A stretch of DNA of 64,000 bases from the NCBI RefSeq assembly GCF_003721595.1, contig NZ_RJJR01000004.1, positions 1-64,000 on the forward strand, in the 5' to 3' direction. The notes beneath the pieces are model-generated. The model ran no database searches and had not been told where the DNA came from. It worked only from the letters and a program-made list of their open reading frames with translations. How positions within the stretch are numbered: the stretch's first letter is position 1; each line of letters begins with the position of its first letter. Of this stretch, positions 62,908 to 64,000 are shown in pieces. This DNA is from Hanamia caeni. GTDB taxonomy: Bacteria > Bacteroidota > Bacteroidia > Chitinophagales > Chitinophagaceae. The position numbers were made by a program, and so were the translations under genes.

Positions 62908-63573
62908 TCAGGCAGTATGGCTATAATTATTGCCGGGCTCATTCAAAACATTTTCTATCCGTTCGTGCAAGGTTTCAAAATCAGTGAAACCCTGCGCTAC
63001 AAGATAAAATTTTGACTCAGTTAATTGAATAAATACTGCGGGAAAACCAGTAACGTTTAATTGTTTGCACAAGGCAAATTCATAATGCGCCTTTTCTTTG
63101 TATTCCTCATCATACAGCTTCTCATAAAATTCTTCTTCGGGAATATTGTATTTATCTAAAAGCAAACGATACGCTTCATCATCAGTAAGATCACGCCCTT
63201 CAAAATGAAGCGCATACTGCAAATCAGCAGCAAAGCTTACCTGCAGTTGCGGATAGTATTCTTTAAAAATGCACAAGGCGATTGCCGGTTTTTCTGAATG
63301 AGGGAACCAGTCGCTTATTTCAGGATGGCGAATATGCCATAGATAATCTTCGCCAAATTTAATTCCTGCAATTTCTTCTATGCGCGGATAGCTTTCTTCA
63401 GTGTATTTTGCCGTAGCGCTGATGGAAACAGGTTGTGCGGGTAAAATCATTCCACCTGAAAGCACTTCAAAATCCAGTTTATTTTTATATTCAGAATAAA
63501 TTTTTTTCATTACCTGGCTGAAGCCGTAGCACCAGCCGCAATAAGCATCGTAACAATATATTAAATTGGCCAT
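62908..63573 (-). CDS. DsbA-family thioredoxin-like oxidoreductase (FrnE type)
   Basis: 221 residues from ATG 63573; an upstream TTG at 63591 is less likely. No signal peptide, so cytoplasmic. The active-site CGWC is at about residues 12-15, right at the first strand end (IYCYDAYCGWC), and the helical insert and a late cis-Pro segment (NVTGFPAVFIQL) match the DsbA fold. Related proteins are thiol oxidoreductases or 2-hydroxychromene isomerase-like; the dithiol motif favours thiol-disulphide exchange. Confidence 0.85.
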   Translation of the reverse strand: MANLIYCYDAYCGWCYGFSQVMKKIYSEYKNKLDFEVLSGGMILPAQPVSISATAKYTEESYPRIEEIAGIKFGEDYLWHIRHPEISDWFPHSEKPAIALCIFKEYYPQLQVSFAADLQYALHFEGRDLTDDEAYRLLLDKYNIPEEEFYEKLYDEEYKEKAHYEFALCKQLNVTGFPAVFIQLTESKFYLVAQGFTDFETLHERIENVLNEPGNNYSHTA

Positions 63574-63705
63574 ATAACTAAAACTGGGCAATAAACCTGC
63601 CGGAATTCAACAAATAAAGTATAACGAAACTAATTGAAAAGAGCTATCCGATTATAAACCGCCGGAGTTTTTATGGCATTCAACCACCTTTTACATTGCT
63701 ACAAT

Positions 63706-63713
63706 TACATTTG
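63706..63713 (+). promoter_or_regulatory. TACATTTG -7 box of trmB
   Basis: Perfect TAnnTTTG ending five bases before the ATG at 63719; again a nearly leaderless arrangement. Confidence 0.5.
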
Positions 63714-63718
63714 CAATT

Positions 63719-64000
63719 ATGGCTCAAAAGAAATTACAAAGATTTGGGGAAATAAAAGCCTTTGCCAATGTGTTGGAATATCCTACCGATATGAAAGGCA
63801 AATGGAATATTTTTTTTAGAAATGAAAACCCAATCGTTTTGGAACTGGCCTGCGGCAAAGGCGAATACACTACAGGGCTCGCTCAATTATATCCTCAAAA
63901 AAATTTCATCGGCGTTGATGTAAAAGGCAACCGCCTGTGGGCAGGCGCAAGATTTGCGTTGCAAAACGGGTTGAATAATGTGGCTTTTTTAAGAACGCAG
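63719..64000 (+). CDS. trmB: tRNA (guanine-N7-)-methyltransferase, 5' part
   Basis: 94 codons are visible before the window ends. MAQKKLQRFGEIKAF opens the protein, and ELACGKGEYTTGLA with FIGVDVKGNRLWAGA is the S-adenosylmethionine site typical of TrmB. The enzyme methylates G46 of tRNA at N7. The start is supported by the promoter box just upstream. Partial only because of the window edge. Confidence 0.93.
   Translation, partial: MAQKKLQRFGEIKAFANVLEYPTDMKGKWNIFFRNENPIVLELACGKGEYTTGLAQLYPQKNFIGVDVKGNRLWAGARFALQNGLNNVAFLRTQ

Noticed and set aside
1..64000. Insertion sequences, integrases or prophage genes
   Set aside because: No transposase or integrase motif and no terminal inverted repeats were found.

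Overview
The window looks like a Bacteroidota chromosome, most likely Chitinophagaceae or a near relative. The evidence is two SusC/SusD pairs, ECF sigma/FecR anti-sigma modules feeding STN-domain SusC receptors, TAnnTTTG -7 promoter boxes, a single-chain (type 1) glycyl-tRNA synthetase, and AT-rich spacers. No IS element, phage gene or CRISPR array was seen.

Layout. 1-6110: a broken 3' copy of an S4-domain gene, an exported M16 peptidase pair, the intact S4-domain gene, an S9B dipeptidyl peptidase, one tRNA-Met(CAT) and a decayed tandem copy of it. 6338-52970: about 46.6 kb in which every recognisable gene lies on the + strand. This is a sugar-acid catabolic locus: two ECF sigma factors, two intact FecR genes and one FecR pseudogene, two SusC/SusD pairs, a PQQ dehydrogenase with an inserted cytochrome c domain, a sorbosone-dehydrogenase-like protein with a C-terminal cytochrome c, an SMP-30 lactonase, three enolase-superfamily (MR/MLE) dehydratases, four RraA/HMG-aldolase-like proteins, an FAH-family enzyme, four SelA/DgaE-like PLP enzymes, two amidohydrolases (one fused to a YhcH domain), a RidA, a free YhcH, a CBM9-like protein, a GH16 glucanase, an FAD oxidoreductase, and BASS and MFS transporters. 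53151-64000: ordinary genes (glyS, mfd, MgtC-like, ferredoxin reductase-like, DsbA-like, beta-barrel proteins, and the 5' end of trmB cut by the window edge).

How the locus may work (inference). Almost every enzyme carries a Sec, lipoprotein or Tat-type N-terminus, so oxidation of aldoses to lactones (quinoproteins), lactone opening (SMP-30), dehydration of aldonates (MR/MLE), removal of N-acyl groups (amidohydrolases) and ammonia elimination from 2-amino aldonates (SelA/DgaE-like, with RidA for enamine clean-up) could all occur in the periplasm. They would converge on 2-keto-3-deoxy acids that the RraA-like aldolases split to pyruvate plus an aldehyde. The BASS and MFS carriers would import products, and the FAH enzyme, which has no signal, would act in the cytoplasm. 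The substrate is not determined by the sequence.

Evolution. The block MR/MLE - RraA - FecR is present twice (7137-10954 and 25496-28544); in the second copy FecR is a deleted remnant. A short AT-rich element ending in KTTTACTG-like sequence recurs about a dozen times in spacers, usually just after stop codons.
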